A DNA stretch of 48,195 nucleotides, taken from positions 1-48,195 of the forward strand of contig JAJDCB010000030.1 of the NCBI GenBank assembly GCA_029261065.1, read 5' to 3'. The stretch's first letter is position 1. Each line of letters starts with the position of its first letter. Below the pieces are notes generated by a model. That model was not told the origin of the DNA, made no database searches, and saw nothing but the letters and a program-made list of their open reading frames with translations. The translations under genes were made by a program, and so were the position numbers. Positions 23,075 to 31,069 of the stretch are shown piece by piece. The stretch comes from Candidatus Omnitrophota bacterium. Its GTDB lineage: Bacteria > Omnitrophota > Gorgyraeia > Zapsychrales > Zapsychraceae.

Positions 23075-24292
23075 ATGATTTACTTTTTATCAGCTGCTTT
23101 TGTCATTTTTGTTGGATTAGATTTATCATTACTTCGGAGACGTCACGAGGAATCTTTTCGAAAAACTAACTTTTTTCCAACGAAGTTTGCCATTCTTTTT
23201 TCAATCTTGATTATTGGCATATTAATTTTTTCTGAAGAAAAATTACGTTATGTTCTTTTTTTCTGCATATGTTTTTTGTTACCCATCTACTTATTAAGGC
23301 GACAGGCTTACTTAAGCAAGCCGGAGCTTAAGCCTGATGAGAACGATGTTCCTTCGATCGTGTTTGCCTCAGATGCCATTGGTGTCATCTTTCAATCAAC
23401 ATTTTGGATTATCTGTTCTGCCATTGTTGTTAAGGGGATAAGCCTTTTTATCAAAAAGGATATTACTTTAATGGGAGATCTGATTATTTCGACATTTGTT
23501 TCTTGGTCTGTCATTCTTTTTTTCGTTTATAAAGCAACGACTAGATTCTCCGATAAAGGATTTCTTTATAATGTTGGACTAAAATGGGCGCAACAATCAA
23601 AGACTAAAATTATTCTTATTGCTGTTGTTTTGGGGTTGTCATTTGCGGCATGTTCCTCATATATCATCTTAAATAGAGATGTTCAGCCTGAAACACCATT
23701 TAGTGAAGTGATGAAGAGTATTGATTCGGTTTGGTTTTTAATGATTTTTTTGTGTTTAGCGGTGGCTGTAGCCCCTTTGACAGAGGAGATTTTATTTCGA
23801 GGGTATTTTTATAAAGTTTTGTATCTGCATAAAGGGCAATGGTTTGCACTTGTCGTTATTTCGTTATCTTTTGCAATTTTACATGTCGGTCAATATTGGG
23901 GCGACTGGCTGGCCATTGCTATGGTGACATTCATAGGTTTTGCTTTGACAGGCCTACGCGCTTGGTCTAAGACTACCATCGCAAGTGCAATTATGCATTA
24001 CGTTTATAATGCAGGGGTCATTATTATTCCTGTTATTGTAATGTCAGTCACGCATTCAGCGTTTATCGAATATAAAATTAAAGAAAGCCAAATGAATCGT
24101 AAAGAAAAAATGACTATGCTTTATAAAGCCATTGATCAAACACCAGATTTCTCAGAAATTTATGTTGAATTAGCAAAGATTTACAAAGACGAAGGGAATG
24201 TAATCAAAGCTTTGGAAATGATTGATAGGGCTTTAGATTTAGATCCAGGCACAAAACGTTTTTTGAATCTGAAGGAAGAAATATTAGAGTAA
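23075..24292 (+). CDS. CPBP-family intramembrane glutamic protease with C-terminal TPR
   Basis: This 405-aa protein has about eight helices and the CPBP/Abi (CAAX protease-like) motifs: 'APLTEEILFRGYFYKVLY' (EE plus FRG, the catalytic Glu pair), 'SFAILHVGQYW' and 'ASAIMHYVYNAG' (His residues). After the membrane part, residues about 345-405 form a TPR-like pair ('AIDQTPDFSEIYVELAKIYK', 'DEGNVIKALEMIDRALDLDP'). The TPR may recruit substrate or tie the enzyme to an envelope complex. TPR-ended CPBP proteins are known but less common. It probably shares a transcript with the RNA methyltransferase gene. Confidence 0.85.
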   Translation: MIYFLSAAFVIFVGLDLSLLRRRHEESFRKTNFFPTKFAILFSILIIGILIFSEEKLRYVLFFCICFLLPIYLLRRQAYLSKPELKPDENDVPSIVFASDAIGVIFQSTFWIICSAIVVKGISLFIKKDITLMGDLIISTFVSWSVILFFVYKATTRFSDKGFLYNVGLKWAQQSKTKIILIAVVLGLSFAACSSYIILNRDVQPETPFSEVMKSIDSVWFLMIFLCLAVAVAPLTEEILFRGYFYKVLYLHKGQWFALVVISLSFAILHVGQYWGDWLAIAMVTFIGFALTGLRAWSKTTIASAIMHYVYNAGVIIIPVIVMSVTHSAFIEYKIKESQMNRKEKMTMLYKAIDQTPDFSEIYVELAKIYKDEGNVIKALEMIDRALDLDPGTKRFLNLKEEILE

Positions 24293-24299
24293 TATATTA

Positions 24300-24713
24300 T
24301 TACTTGAGATACTTGTGAGGTTTAGAAGGAGAGTCGATTTCTTGGTCGACAAGAATCAGTTCACAGCGGCAACGTTTTTCTTTATGAGAAGGATAATTAC
24401 AGCAGGTCGATGCTTCTTTGGTGTTAGGTAATCCTTGTTTCATCCAATCCGCGATATCCATCGCAGGCCAAGTTGCGCGTTCTTGGCAATCCACGCAGAC
24501 ATGTTTGTCGTTTTTGGTTTTCCATTTATATAATTCAAGCGGATATCGTGATTTTTTAATCGCAAAACCACAACCCCGTAATCCTTCCTTAATACCATCA
24601 TTTAGGGTTTCAAGTGACTTGTCTTTTTTTAATTTGAGTAATAGATAACAAGCTAAAAGAATAGTTGTGGTAAGGAGAAAAAATCTAATAATCATCCAAA
24701 AGATTAATATCAT
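24300..24713 (-). CDS. Membrane-anchored protein with Cys-pair (zinc-type) domain, unknown
   Basis: This 137-aa protein has one N-terminal helix (FWMIIRFFLLTTTILLACYL) and a short soluble domain containing 'KHVCVDCQERATWPAMDIAD', 'CCNYP' and 'KRCRCELILV'. The CxxC...CC...CRC arrangement with a preceding His looks like a zinc-binding fold and faintly recalls the C-terminal Cys/His end of some phage head-morphogenesis proteins. No other phage gene is near, so this is not evidence of a prophage. It converges on the CPBP gene with seven bases between the stops. Confidence 0.45.
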   Translation of the reverse strand: MILIFWMIIRFFLLTTTILLACYLLLKLKKDKSLETLNDGIKEGLRGCGFAIKKSRYPLELYKWKTKNDKHVCVDCQERATWPAMDIADWMKQGLPNTKEASTCCNYPSHKEKRCRCELILVDQEIDSPSKPHKYLK

Positions 24714-24786
24714 AATTTTGTCGTTTGTTATAAGCGGAAGGTCAATATAACAAAGATTTTTAGGGGCGTCAATCAGGGAATTTGGC

Positions 24787-24841
24787 TTGACAGAAAAGAG
24801 TAAATATATCAGAATATGTCGCTACTATCCACTTAGATAGT
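24787..24841 (+). promoter_or_regulatory. Candidate promoter and operator dyad of the MerR gene
   Basis: TTGACA (24787-24792) is a full-consensus -35 box. At 19 bases, a spacer length typical of MerR-controlled promoters, lies GAATAT as a weak -10. Further down, ACTATC (24824-24829) and GATAGT (24836-24841) form a perfect inverted repeat with a 6-base gap, 24 bases before the MerR start codon. An autoregulatory site is plausible but not shown. Confidence 0.35.
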
Positions 24842-24865
24842 ATAAAATCTGAAATTACCCTAAAT

Positions 24866-25102
24866 ATGCGAAATATATACCTTATTAAAGATTTGGCCAA
24901 AATTAGTGGCTACTCGACATACGCTCTTAAGTATTACCTGCGCTTAGGGTTACTAAAAGAGATAGGGCGCAGTCCTGAGACAAATTTTAGGTATTTTGAT
25001 GATACGACCAATGAGAGGCTTAAAGAAATACGGCGTTTGCAAAAGCAAAAATTTTCACTTAAAGAAATCCAAGAGAAACTTGAAAGTCCTTCGAATAATT
25101 GA
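24866..25102 (+). CDS. Small MerR-family DNA-binding protein
   Basis: This 78-aa protein contains the MerR winged helix: 'YLIKDLAKISGYSTYALKYY' (helix-turn-helix) and 'GLLKEIGRSPETNFRYFDDT' (the wing with its Arg-Tyr-Phe), then 'ERLKEIRRLQKQKFSLKEIQ'. It lacks a dimerisation coiled coil of full length and any effector domain, so it is a minimal form. Its stop TGA overlaps the secretin gene's ATG (TGATG), so the two are translated together. This is an odd partner for a secretin and suggests that the regulator controls, or answers to, envelope assembly. Confidence 0.8.
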   Translation: MRNIYLIKDLAKISGYSTYALKYYLRLGLLKEIGRSPETNFRYFDDTTNERLKEIRRLQKQKFSLKEIQEKLESPSNN

Positions 25103-26643
25103 TGTTTAACATGACTTCTAAAATGATGGTTAAAAAAGAGTACAATTTTGTTATTTTTTTGGGAATGACGCTTTTCCTTTTTCATCCCACCCTATCTTCT
25201 GCCCAAGAACAAAAGATTTCAAATGGTAATGACATAAAATTTGATCGTATCGTTGAAGAATCTTTAGATAATATCCAAAAATATAGACTAGGCTTACAAG
25301 AAGAGACAGAAATAAAGTCACCATTAGAGCAATCACATATCGATGTCTTAGATGTCAAAGATCAAAGTATTCGAGAGGTTATTGAAAGTATTTCTCAGAA
25401 AGGAAATTTGGACATTCGTGTGGATGAAAGTGTTCAAGGGCGGGTCACTATTTATCTTAAAGATCTAAAGGCAAGTGATGCGTTAGCGGTCGTGCTTGAG
25501 ACCAATGGTTTGGCGTTTAAAGAAGAAGATGGGGTTTATTATGTAATGCCCCCAGATAAGTTTCGTGAGAAATACAGTTATGGTTTTGGACAGCAAAAGC
25601 AAATCAAAGAGGTTGTTATCGAACATGCTGATATCCTATCTTTAGAAGAAATTTTAAATGGTATGAAAAGTGAGTCGGGATATATTCATTTTGATAAAGA
25701 GTCGCATTCTTTTATTTTGGAAGATTCTCCAGGAAAAGTTTCTGACATGACGAAATTTATTAGAGATTTTGATGTCGCGAAAGAAACGAAACGTTTTATA
25801 CTAAAAAATCATAAAGCATCAGAGATAGCTTCGTCTTTACAAGAAAGTTTAACGCAAAGTGTAGGACGTTTGGATTTTGAAGGAGATTCTCAAGAAATAG
25901 AAGTTACAGATACAGTCGAGAAATTAAAAGAGTTGGAGAAGGTTATACAAGGATTGGATCAAGTAAAGTCACAAATACTCATTGAGGTAAAGATTTTACA
26001 AATTGCTTTAGATGATGAATACCTAAAAGGGGTCGATTGGGAGGCCATTGTTTCGCAATATCAAAAATATTATTTGGGTCAAATAAATCCGGATAATGGG
26101 CAACGAACGTATTCGGATTTGAGTTTAGGCACAGTAAATGAAGAAGATTACAAGGTTCTTCTTGATGCTCTTGAAGCTGTTGGAGAGATTGCGACGATTT
26201 CAAACTTTAAAGTTATAACCATGGATAACAATAATGCAAGTATTACGATTCATTCTGTTGAAACGCCAGTTACTGAAAATCCTGAAGAAATTCAAAAATT
26301 TGCTAAGAAAAAAGAAGCTGTTTTTCATATTGCTACACAAACAAGTGAAGATGACATATATACGGTAGCCCTTAAACCTGTAATGGTGCGTGAGGGTGTG
26401 AATAAAAATGAAAATTCAAGAAATGCTTATTTTGAAATTGATGAACATGTGGAGTCTTCTGTTGGAGATGGGGAAACACTCGTGGTTGGTGGTATGTTTA
26501 AAGAGCGGGTGGTTGAGGCAACAAGAAAAGTTCCGCTGTTAGGAGACCTTCCGTTATTGGGATTTGCTTTTAGAAATCAGGGAGAGAGGGTGTTAAAGAC
26601 AGAGTTGGTCGTGTTTTTGACATTTAAAACGTTAGAACAATAA
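25102..26643 (+). CDS. Secretin-family outer-membrane protein (GspD/PilQ-like)
   Basis: This 513-aa protein has a signal peptide (FVIFLGMTLFLFHPTLSSAQ). It then has an STN-type N0 domain ('VLDVKDQSIREVIESISQKG' to 'LAVVLETNGLAFKEEDGVYY'), one or two N1-like domains ('KEVVIEHADILSLEEIL', 'FILKNHKASEIASSLQE') and a C-terminal secretin core ('ILIEVKILQIALDDEYLKGV', 'FKVITMDNNNASITI', 'GDGETLVVGGMFKE', 'KVPLLGDLPLLGFAFRNQ'). Such a ring is the outer-membrane gate of type II secretion or type IV pili. No other machinery gene is nearby. The start at 25102 overlaps the MerR stop; ATG 25111 is an alternative. The amidase gene follows after 16 bases. Confidence 0.87.
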   Translation: MFNMTSKMMVKKEYNFVIFLGMTLFLFHPTLSSAQEQKISNGNDIKFDRIVEESLDNIQKYRLGLQEETEIKSPLEQSHIDVLDVKDQSIREVIESISQKGNLDIRVDESVQGRVTIYLKDLKASDALAVVLETNGLAFKEEDGVYYVMPPDKFREKYSYGFGQQKQIKEVVIEHADILSLEEILNGMKSESGYIHFDKESHSFILEDSPGKVSDMTKFIRDFDVAKETKRFILKNHKASEIASSLQESLTQSVGRLDFEGDSQEIEVTDTVEKLKELEKVIQGLDQVKSQILIEVKILQIALDDEYLKGVDWEAIVSQYQKYYLGQINPDNGQRTYSDLSLGTVNEEDYKVLLDALEAVGEIATISNFKVITMDNNNASITIHSVETPVTENPEEIQKFAKKKEAVFHIATQTSEDDIYTVALKPVMVREGVNKNENSRNAYFEIDEHVESSVGDGETLVVGGMFKERVVEATRKVPLLGDLPLLGFAFRNQGERVLKTELVVFLTFKTLEQ

Positions 26644-26659
26644 TTCGATTATAGTTTCT

Positions 26660-27709
26660 ATGAATTTTTCAACAATATCGCGGTGCTTTTGGTCTTTGGG
26701 TGTTGTTTTATTGTGTTTTAGTGGTTGTAGCAGTATGCCGCCATTGACTTCTATTGATACCCATCAAGAACTATTACTTAAAGATGTGTGTCTTAAAAAT
26801 AATGTGAAGTGGCATTGGGATAGTTCCGCCTACGTTGTGACACTTAGTTTTTATGATATTGAAGCGAGGGCCTTAATTGATAGTGATGTCGTTGTCATTA
26901 ATGATCAACGTATCCAATTAAGCCATCCCATCCGAATGTCTAATAGTGCTATTCTCGTGCCCATTGATTTTGAAAGAAAGGTTGTTCGATTTTTAAAGAA
27001 AAATGCCCAAGTTGAGAAGACAACGAATTTTGTAACATCGAAAGTTCGTGCCATTATGATTGATGCTGGGCATGGCGGAAAAGATCCGGGCGCTTTGGGA
27101 TCACACGGACTTGATGAAAAGGAAGTTGTCTTAGATATCGCTTTACGGTTGCGACGGATTTTAGCGAACAAAGATATTAAAGTAATTATGACGAGGGAAG
27201 ATGATCGTTTTTTGACATTACAAGAACGGACTGAGTTGGCGAGTCGTTTAGGGGTAGATTTATTTATTAGCATTCATGCTAACACCTCACCGGCTAAAAG
27301 TGCCTCTGGTGTTGAGGTTTTTGCCTTAAGAGAGTTGGAAAGTGTTGAAAAGCAACAAGAGCAAAGACAACTTAACGGGGAGATAATGTTTAAAGACCTT
27401 CAGATGAAGAAGAATCATCAAGAATTAAACGAGATGTTAAATGATATGTTGTATACGTATAAACAGGGAGCCTCAGAGAGTTTGGGAGAGCAGGCCTCTA
27501 AAACAACGGCTCAGTTTGCTCGTACGAAAAACCGCGGGCTTAAGCGATCGGGTTTTTTTGTGCTTAAAAATACGTTGATTCCTGCGGTATTAATTGAAGT
27601 GGGCTTTTTATCACATCCCAAAGAAGGTGCTCTTTTAAATTCGAAGGTGCATCGACAAAAAATTGCATTTGGAATTGCGCGGAGTGTTTTAAATTATTTG
27701 GATGATTAA
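26660..27709 (+). CDS. N-acetylmuramoyl-L-alanine amidase (AmiC-like), possible lipoprotein
   Basis: This 349-aa protein has an N-terminal export signal ending 'LLCFSGCSSMPP', a plausible though imperfect lipobox. From about residue 130 it is a zinc amidase of the Amidase_3 fold: 'IMIDAGHGGKDPGALG' (first His), 'LDEKEVVLDIALRL' (Glu), 'LFISIHANTSPAKSASG' (second His) and 'AVLIEVGFLSHPKEG' (catalytic Glu). It cleaves the stem peptide from peptidoglycan. Residues 225-270 insert a charged helical segment, as in AmiC-type enzymes where it blocks the site until activated. Coupling with a secretin suggests that it opens the wall for the secretin ring. Confidence 0.9.
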   Translation: MNFSTISRCFWSLGVVLLCFSGCSSMPPLTSIDTHQELLLKDVCLKNNVKWHWDSSAYVVTLSFYDIEARALIDSDVVVINDQRIQLSHPIRMSNSAILVPIDFERKVVRFLKKNAQVEKTTNFVTSKVRAIMIDAGHGGKDPGALGSHGLDEKEVVLDIALRLRRILANKDIKVIMTREDDRFLTLQERTELASRLGVDLFISIHANTSPAKSASGVEVFALRELESVEKQQEQRQLNGEIMFKDLQMKKNHQELNEMLNDMLYTYKQGASESLGEQASKTTAQFARTKNRGLKRSGFFVLKNTLIPAVLIEVGFLSHPKEGALLNSKVHRQKIAFGIARSVLNYLDD

Positions 27710-27724
27710 ATTTATTAAAAAATG

Positions 27725-27942
27725 GCAAGAATAACCAAGTTACAAGATACAAGATATCCCGGCCAATGGCCGGGACCCGTGTCTCTTGACGCTGGGCAAA
27801 TAATATCCAATACATCAATGTCTTAATAACCAGTCAATACTTGGTTATTGAAACATTGTTTCTTGGTTATTTTTTGTAACTTGCCCCGCCTTTGGCGGGG
27901 TCCCGCTAACGGCGGGATACCTTGTAACTTGGTTATTCTTGC
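27725..27942. repeat. Palindromic intergenic element with 22-bp perfect terminal inverted repeats
   Basis: Bases 27725-27746 are the exact reverse complement of 27921-27942. Inside are further palindromes: GGCCAATGGCC within a CCCGG/CCGGG pair, CCCCGCCTTTGGCGGGG, TCCCGCTAACGGCGGGA, and AACCA/TTGGTTATT copies. There is no ORF. It fills the gap between the amidase and murI genes. Size and terminal repeats resemble a MITE, but no target duplication is visible. Confidence 0.7.
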
Positions 27943-27961
27943 TAGAAATCATTTTTGAACT

Positions 27962-28762
27962 ATGACTAATAAACCCATTGGTGTTTTTGATTCGGGATTA
28001 GGCGGCTTAACAGTTGTTAAAGAGCTTATTAAACAATTGCCGCAAGAAAATATTGTTTATTTTGGAGATACGGCACGTGTTCCCTATGGAACAAAATCTG
28101 AAGACACAATTATACGGTTTTCATTGGAGAATAGTCGTACTCTTTTAAAGCGTCAAGTTAAAATGATTGTCGTTGCTTGTAACTCATCATCCAGCTATGC
28201 GATAAGGACTTTAAAGAAAAATTTTGATATTCCGGTTGTTGGTGTTATATTTCCTGGAGCCCAAAAGGCTGTTGCTAGCTCCAAAACAAATCGTATTGGT
28301 GTTATTGCAACGTCAGCAACTACACATAGTCAGCAGTATACAAAGATTATTAAAGAACTTAGTCCTTCTGCTAAGGTGTTTACTCAGGCTTGTCCTTTGT
28401 TTGTACCTTTAGTTGAAGAAGGGTGGTTAAGTAATCAAGTCACACTTGATATTGTAAAAAAATATGTAAGTCCTTTAAAGAAGTCAAAGATTGATACGCT
28501 TATTTTAGGGTGCACGCACTATCCATTGCTAAAAGGGGTTTTAAAAAAAGCGATGGGACCTAAGGTGACGCTGGTTGATTCTGCTCGTGAGATTGCTGCT
28601 CGCGTGAAATATAAATTAACGCAATTAGAAATGATCAATTCATCGAAAAGAAAAGTTAAGAGAGATTTTATTGTAAGCGATAGACCCATGGAGTTTGAAC
28701 GCATTGCAAAAAAGTTCTTAGGTTTTTCTATTAAAGTAAAAGTGGAGGCCGGAGATGTTTGA
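27962..28762 (+). CDS. murI: Glutamate racemase
   Basis: This 266-aa protein has all family motifs: 'IGVFDSGLGGLTVVKEL' at the start, 'YFGDTARVPYGTKS', 'VVACNSSSSYAIRTL' (first catalytic Cys at about 72) and 'LILGCTHYPLLKGVL' (second Cys at about 182). It makes D-glutamate for peptidoglycan in the cytoplasm. The usual ACNTA(S) is ACNSS here, a mild change that keeps the Cys-Asn pair. It overlaps queD by eight bases and so heads the deazapurine run, an arrangement that may be mere co-transcription. Confidence 0.95.
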   Translation: MTNKPIGVFDSGLGGLTVVKELIKQLPQENIVYFGDTARVPYGTKSEDTIIRFSLENSRTLLKRQVKMIVVACNSSSSYAIRTLKKNFDIPVVGVIFPGAQKAVASSKTNRIGVIATSATTHSQQYTKIIKELSPSAKVFTQACPLFVPLVEEGWLSNQVTLDIVKKYVSPLKKSKIDTLILGCTHYPLLKGVLKKAMGPKVTLVDSAREIAARVKYKLTQLEMINSSKRKVKRDFIVSDRPMEFERIAKKFLGFSIKVKVEAGDV

Positions 28763-29117
28763 GTTATCGATAAAGGGGCACATTGCATCAGCTCATTTCC
28801 TTCGTGGATATGATGGACCTTGCAAAGATTTGCATGGGCACACATGGAAAATAGAACTTACAATTCTTTCTAAAGAATTAAATGACATAGGATTGGTTGT
28901 CGACTTTAAAGAATTAAAGTGCAAGTTTAATTCTTTTTTGGATAGTTTGGATCATGTTAATCTAAATGATTTGCCATATTTTAAAGAAATTAATCCGTCA
29001 ACGGAAAATATTGCCCGTTACATTTACCAGAACTTTTCTAAAGAAATAAATCCTTTAAAATTAAAGCATGTCCAAGTGTGGGAATCAGATACAGCCTCAG
29101 TGACTTATTATGAATAA
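28755..29117 (+). CDS. queD: 6-carboxy-5,6,7,8-tetrahydropterin synthase
   Basis: This 120-aa protein is of the normal family length. Zinc ligands are His14, His27 and His29 (ASAHFLRG, DLHGHTWK), the catalytic Cys is Cys23 (PCKD), and Asp66-His67 (SLDHVNLND) and the Glu in 'VQVWESDTA' complete the site. It converts dihydroneopterin triphosphate to 6-carboxytetrahydropterin, the first committed step to preQ0. It overlaps murI and queC by eight bases each, so the genes are translated as a block. Confidence 0.95.
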   Translation: MFELSIKGHIASAHFLRGYDGPCKDLHGHTWKIELTILSKELNDIGLVVDFKELKCKFNSFLDSLDHVNLNDLPYFKEINPSTENIARYIYQNFSKEINPLKLKHVQVWESDTASVTYYE

Positions 29118-29775
29118 AGCCATTATTTTATTATCTGGCGGTCTGGACTCAACAACTATGTTGTATTATGCCAAGTCAAAGAAGTTTAAACCCTACTGCA
29201 TTATTTTTGATTATGGACAAAGGCATAACATTGAAATTGATAAGGCTAAACGCGTGGCGCGACATGCTAAGGTTGGCTACAAGGTTGTTAAAATGAGTTT
29301 TCCGTGGTTGGGCTCGTCTTTGATTGATAAGAGCATGAAAATTCCAAGACATAGTGCTGTAAATTCTAGAAAAATTCCTACCACCTATGTTCCGGCTCGA
29401 AATATCATTTTTTTAAGTTATGCTGTTTCCTACGCCGAGGCTATTAAGGCTGGTGCTGTTTTTATTGGTGCTAATGCCATAGATTATTCTGGTTATCCTG
29501 ATTGTCGTCCAGATTTTTTTAAAGCGTATCAAGATGTTATTAAAAAAGGGTTAAAGAGTGGTGTTGAAGGAAAGATGATTAAAATTCAGACGCCGCTTCT
29601 GCATAAATCGAAAGCCCAAATTATTCGCATGGGATTAAAACTTAAAGTGCCTTATCATTTAACATGGTCATGTTATAACGGAGCAAAGAAGGCTTGTGGT
29701 GTTTGTGATAGTTGTATGTTACGTAAAAAAGGATTTTTGGAGGCAGGGTTAGTTGATCCTGCGATAGCTTTATGA
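29110..29775 (+). CDS. queC: 7-cyano-7-deazaguanine (preQ0) synthase
   Basis: This 221-aa protein has the ATP pyrophosphatase loop 'LLSGGLDSTTMLYYA' (about 7-21) and a C-terminal zinc cluster 'CYNGAKKACGVCDSCMLRKK'. It turns 7-carboxy-7-deazaguanine into preQ0 with two ATP and ammonia. Middle motifs 'TYVPARNIIFLSYAVSYAEA' and 'YSGYPDCRPDFFKAYQ' match the family. It overlaps queD by eight bases and queE by four. Confidence 0.96.
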   Translation: MNKAIILLSGGLDSTTMLYYAKSKKFKPYCIIFDYGQRHNIEIDKAKRVARHAKVGYKVVKMSFPWLGSSLIDKSMKIPRHSAVNSRKIPTTYVPARNIIFLSYAVSYAEAIKAGAVFIGANAIDYSGYPDCRPDFFKAYQDVIKKGLKSGVEGKMIKIQTPLLHKSKAQIIRMGLKLKVPYHLTWSCYNGAKKACGVCDSCMLRKKGFLEAGLVDPAIAL

Positions 29776-30461
29776 AAGCAAAGACTGTTGAAACATTTGC
29801 ATCCATTCAAGGAGAGGGTAAGTATGCTGGAATCAAACAAGTATTTGTTCGATTCTTTGAATGTAATATGCACTGTGTTTGGTGTGATACGCCGCATTCT
29901 ATAGGAGATACAACGCAGAAGTTTGATCAATGGAGTATTGAAGAATTATTTTATCAAATAGAGACGTTATGGAAGGACTGTCATTCGGTTAGTTTGACAG
30001 GCGGCGAACCTTTAATGCAGGTTGATGTGATTAAAGAATTGTTAAAAAAGATGAGAAGCGTAAAAATGCTGTCTTATCTGGAAACAAACGGAACGTTGCC
30101 TGAGGCTCTTGATAAAATTATTGATGAGGTTGATGTCATTGCCATGGATCTTAAGTTACCGAGTTCAACACAATGTCAGTCGTATTGGCAGGAGCACGAA
30201 GAGTTTATAAAGATCGCCAAGAAAAAAGATTTATTTATTAAGACGGTTATATCTAGTGATACAAAACAAGAAGATGTGGAGAAGTCTATTGAGATTGTAA
30301 CGAAGATAGATCCAAACATTCTTTTTATCTTGCAACCTAACTTTTTTGATATGCAAAATGGTGTCGTCAAGAAATGTCAAGAATTCCACAAATTGTGTGT
30401 TGAACAACTTGCTGATGTGCGTATTATTCCACAGATGCATAAAATGATGAAACTAAGATAA
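29772..30461 (+). CDS. queE: 7-carboxy-7-deazaguanine synthase, radical SAM
   Basis: This 229-aa radical-SAM enzyme has 'FECNMHCVWCDTPHS' near residue 30, giving the Cx3Cx2C cluster site, preceded by 'SIQGEGKYAGIKQVFVRF', the QueE substrate/SAM loop. 'VSLTGGEPLMQ' is the GGE motif. It rearranges 6-carboxytetrahydropterin to 7-carboxy-7-deazaguanine. The four-base overlap with queC shows coupling. queF follows after 19 bases. Confidence 0.95.
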   Translation: MKAKTVETFASIQGEGKYAGIKQVFVRFFECNMHCVWCDTPHSIGDTTQKFDQWSIEELFYQIETLWKDCHSVSLTGGEPLMQVDVIKELLKKMRSVKMLSYLETNGTLPEALDKIIDEVDVIAMDLKLPSSTQCQSYWQEHEEFIKIAKKKDLFIKTVISSDTKQEDVEKSIEIVTKIDPNILFILQPNFFDMQNGVVKKCQEFHKLCVEQLADVRIIPQMHKMMKLR

Positions 30462-30480
30462 GTTGTGATGAGAGGTGGTT

Positions 30481-30885
30481 ATGAAAAAAGTAAAAGGAAG
30501 TTATGAAGATTTACAACAAAAGATAAGATCCTTAAAGACTCCAGAAATTGAGGTGTGGGAGAATAAATATGCAGATCGCGAATATAAAATTCATTTAGAC
30601 ATTCCAGAATTTACCTGTATCTGTCCTAAAACAGGATTACCAGATTTCGCAACGATCATCATTGATTACATCCCACAAAAATCGTGTCTGGAATTAAAAT
30701 CATTAAAGATGTATTTTTTATTTTATCGTGATGTCGGAATTTTTCATGAACATCTAGCTAACAAAGTGCTAGATGATATTGTCAAATCATGTAAACCCAA
30801 GTGGGCGAAGATTGATGTGATTATGAATCCTCGTGGAGGCATCGCGACGCGAGTGGATGCCGAATATAAAAAAGGAAAAAAATAG
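30481..30885 (+). CDS. queF: NADPH-dependent 7-cyano-7-deazaguanine reductase, short type
   Basis: This 134-aa protein is of the unimodular type. The catalytic Cys lies in 'FTCICPKTGLPDFATIIIDY', and the family motif is 'CLELKSLKMYFLFYRDVGIF' (E-x-K-S-x-K). It reduces preQ0 to preQ1, which is inserted in tRNA to make queuosine, so the local pathway from QueD to preQ1 is complete. I take ATG 30481 rather than GTG 30475; the upstream AGAGGTGG fits either poorly. GTP cyclohydrolase and tRNA-guanine transglycosylase are not in the window. Confidence 0.93.
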   Translation: MKKVKGSYEDLQQKIRSLKTPEIEVWENKYADREYKIHLDIPEFTCICPKTGLPDFATIIIDYIPQKSCLELKSLKMYFLFYRDVGIFHEHLANKVLDDIVKSCKPKWAKIDVIMNPRGGIATRVDAEYKKGKK

Positions 30886-30895
30886 AAAGCTTCTG

Positions 30896-30983
30896 TTTAA
30901 GAGAAAAGATTTGTGATCACAAAGCGAGTTACGAGCGTAAGCGAAGTTGTTTGAGCGACTGATCATAAATTATTTCTCTTAAA
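30896..30983. repeat. Dispersed palindromic element, copy 1
   Basis: Outer arms TTTAAGAGAAA (30896-30906) and TTTCTCTTAAA (30973-30983) and inner TGATCA boxes (30914-30919, 30960-30965) enclose a GAGCGTAAGCGAAG-type core. Read on the minus strand, it matches the element at 43474-43560 base for base over much of its length, including bases beyond the arm (CTTAAACAGAAG). No ORF is present. It lies between queF and rph. Confidence 0.7.
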
Positions 30984-31069
30984 TTTGTATGATTACAATT
31001 TTGTGGATATTTGTTTAACATTAATTTAATTGAAAATTTCAAAGAATTAAAAATAAAGGGAGAAAAGGT

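Noticed and set aside
24300-24713. Prophage remnant
   Set aside because: The faint likeness to a phage head-morphogenesis C-terminus is not backed by any neighbouring phage gene.
27725-27942. Insertion sequence
   Set aside because: There are terminal repeats but no transposase frame and no visible target duplication, so only a MITE-like label is possible.
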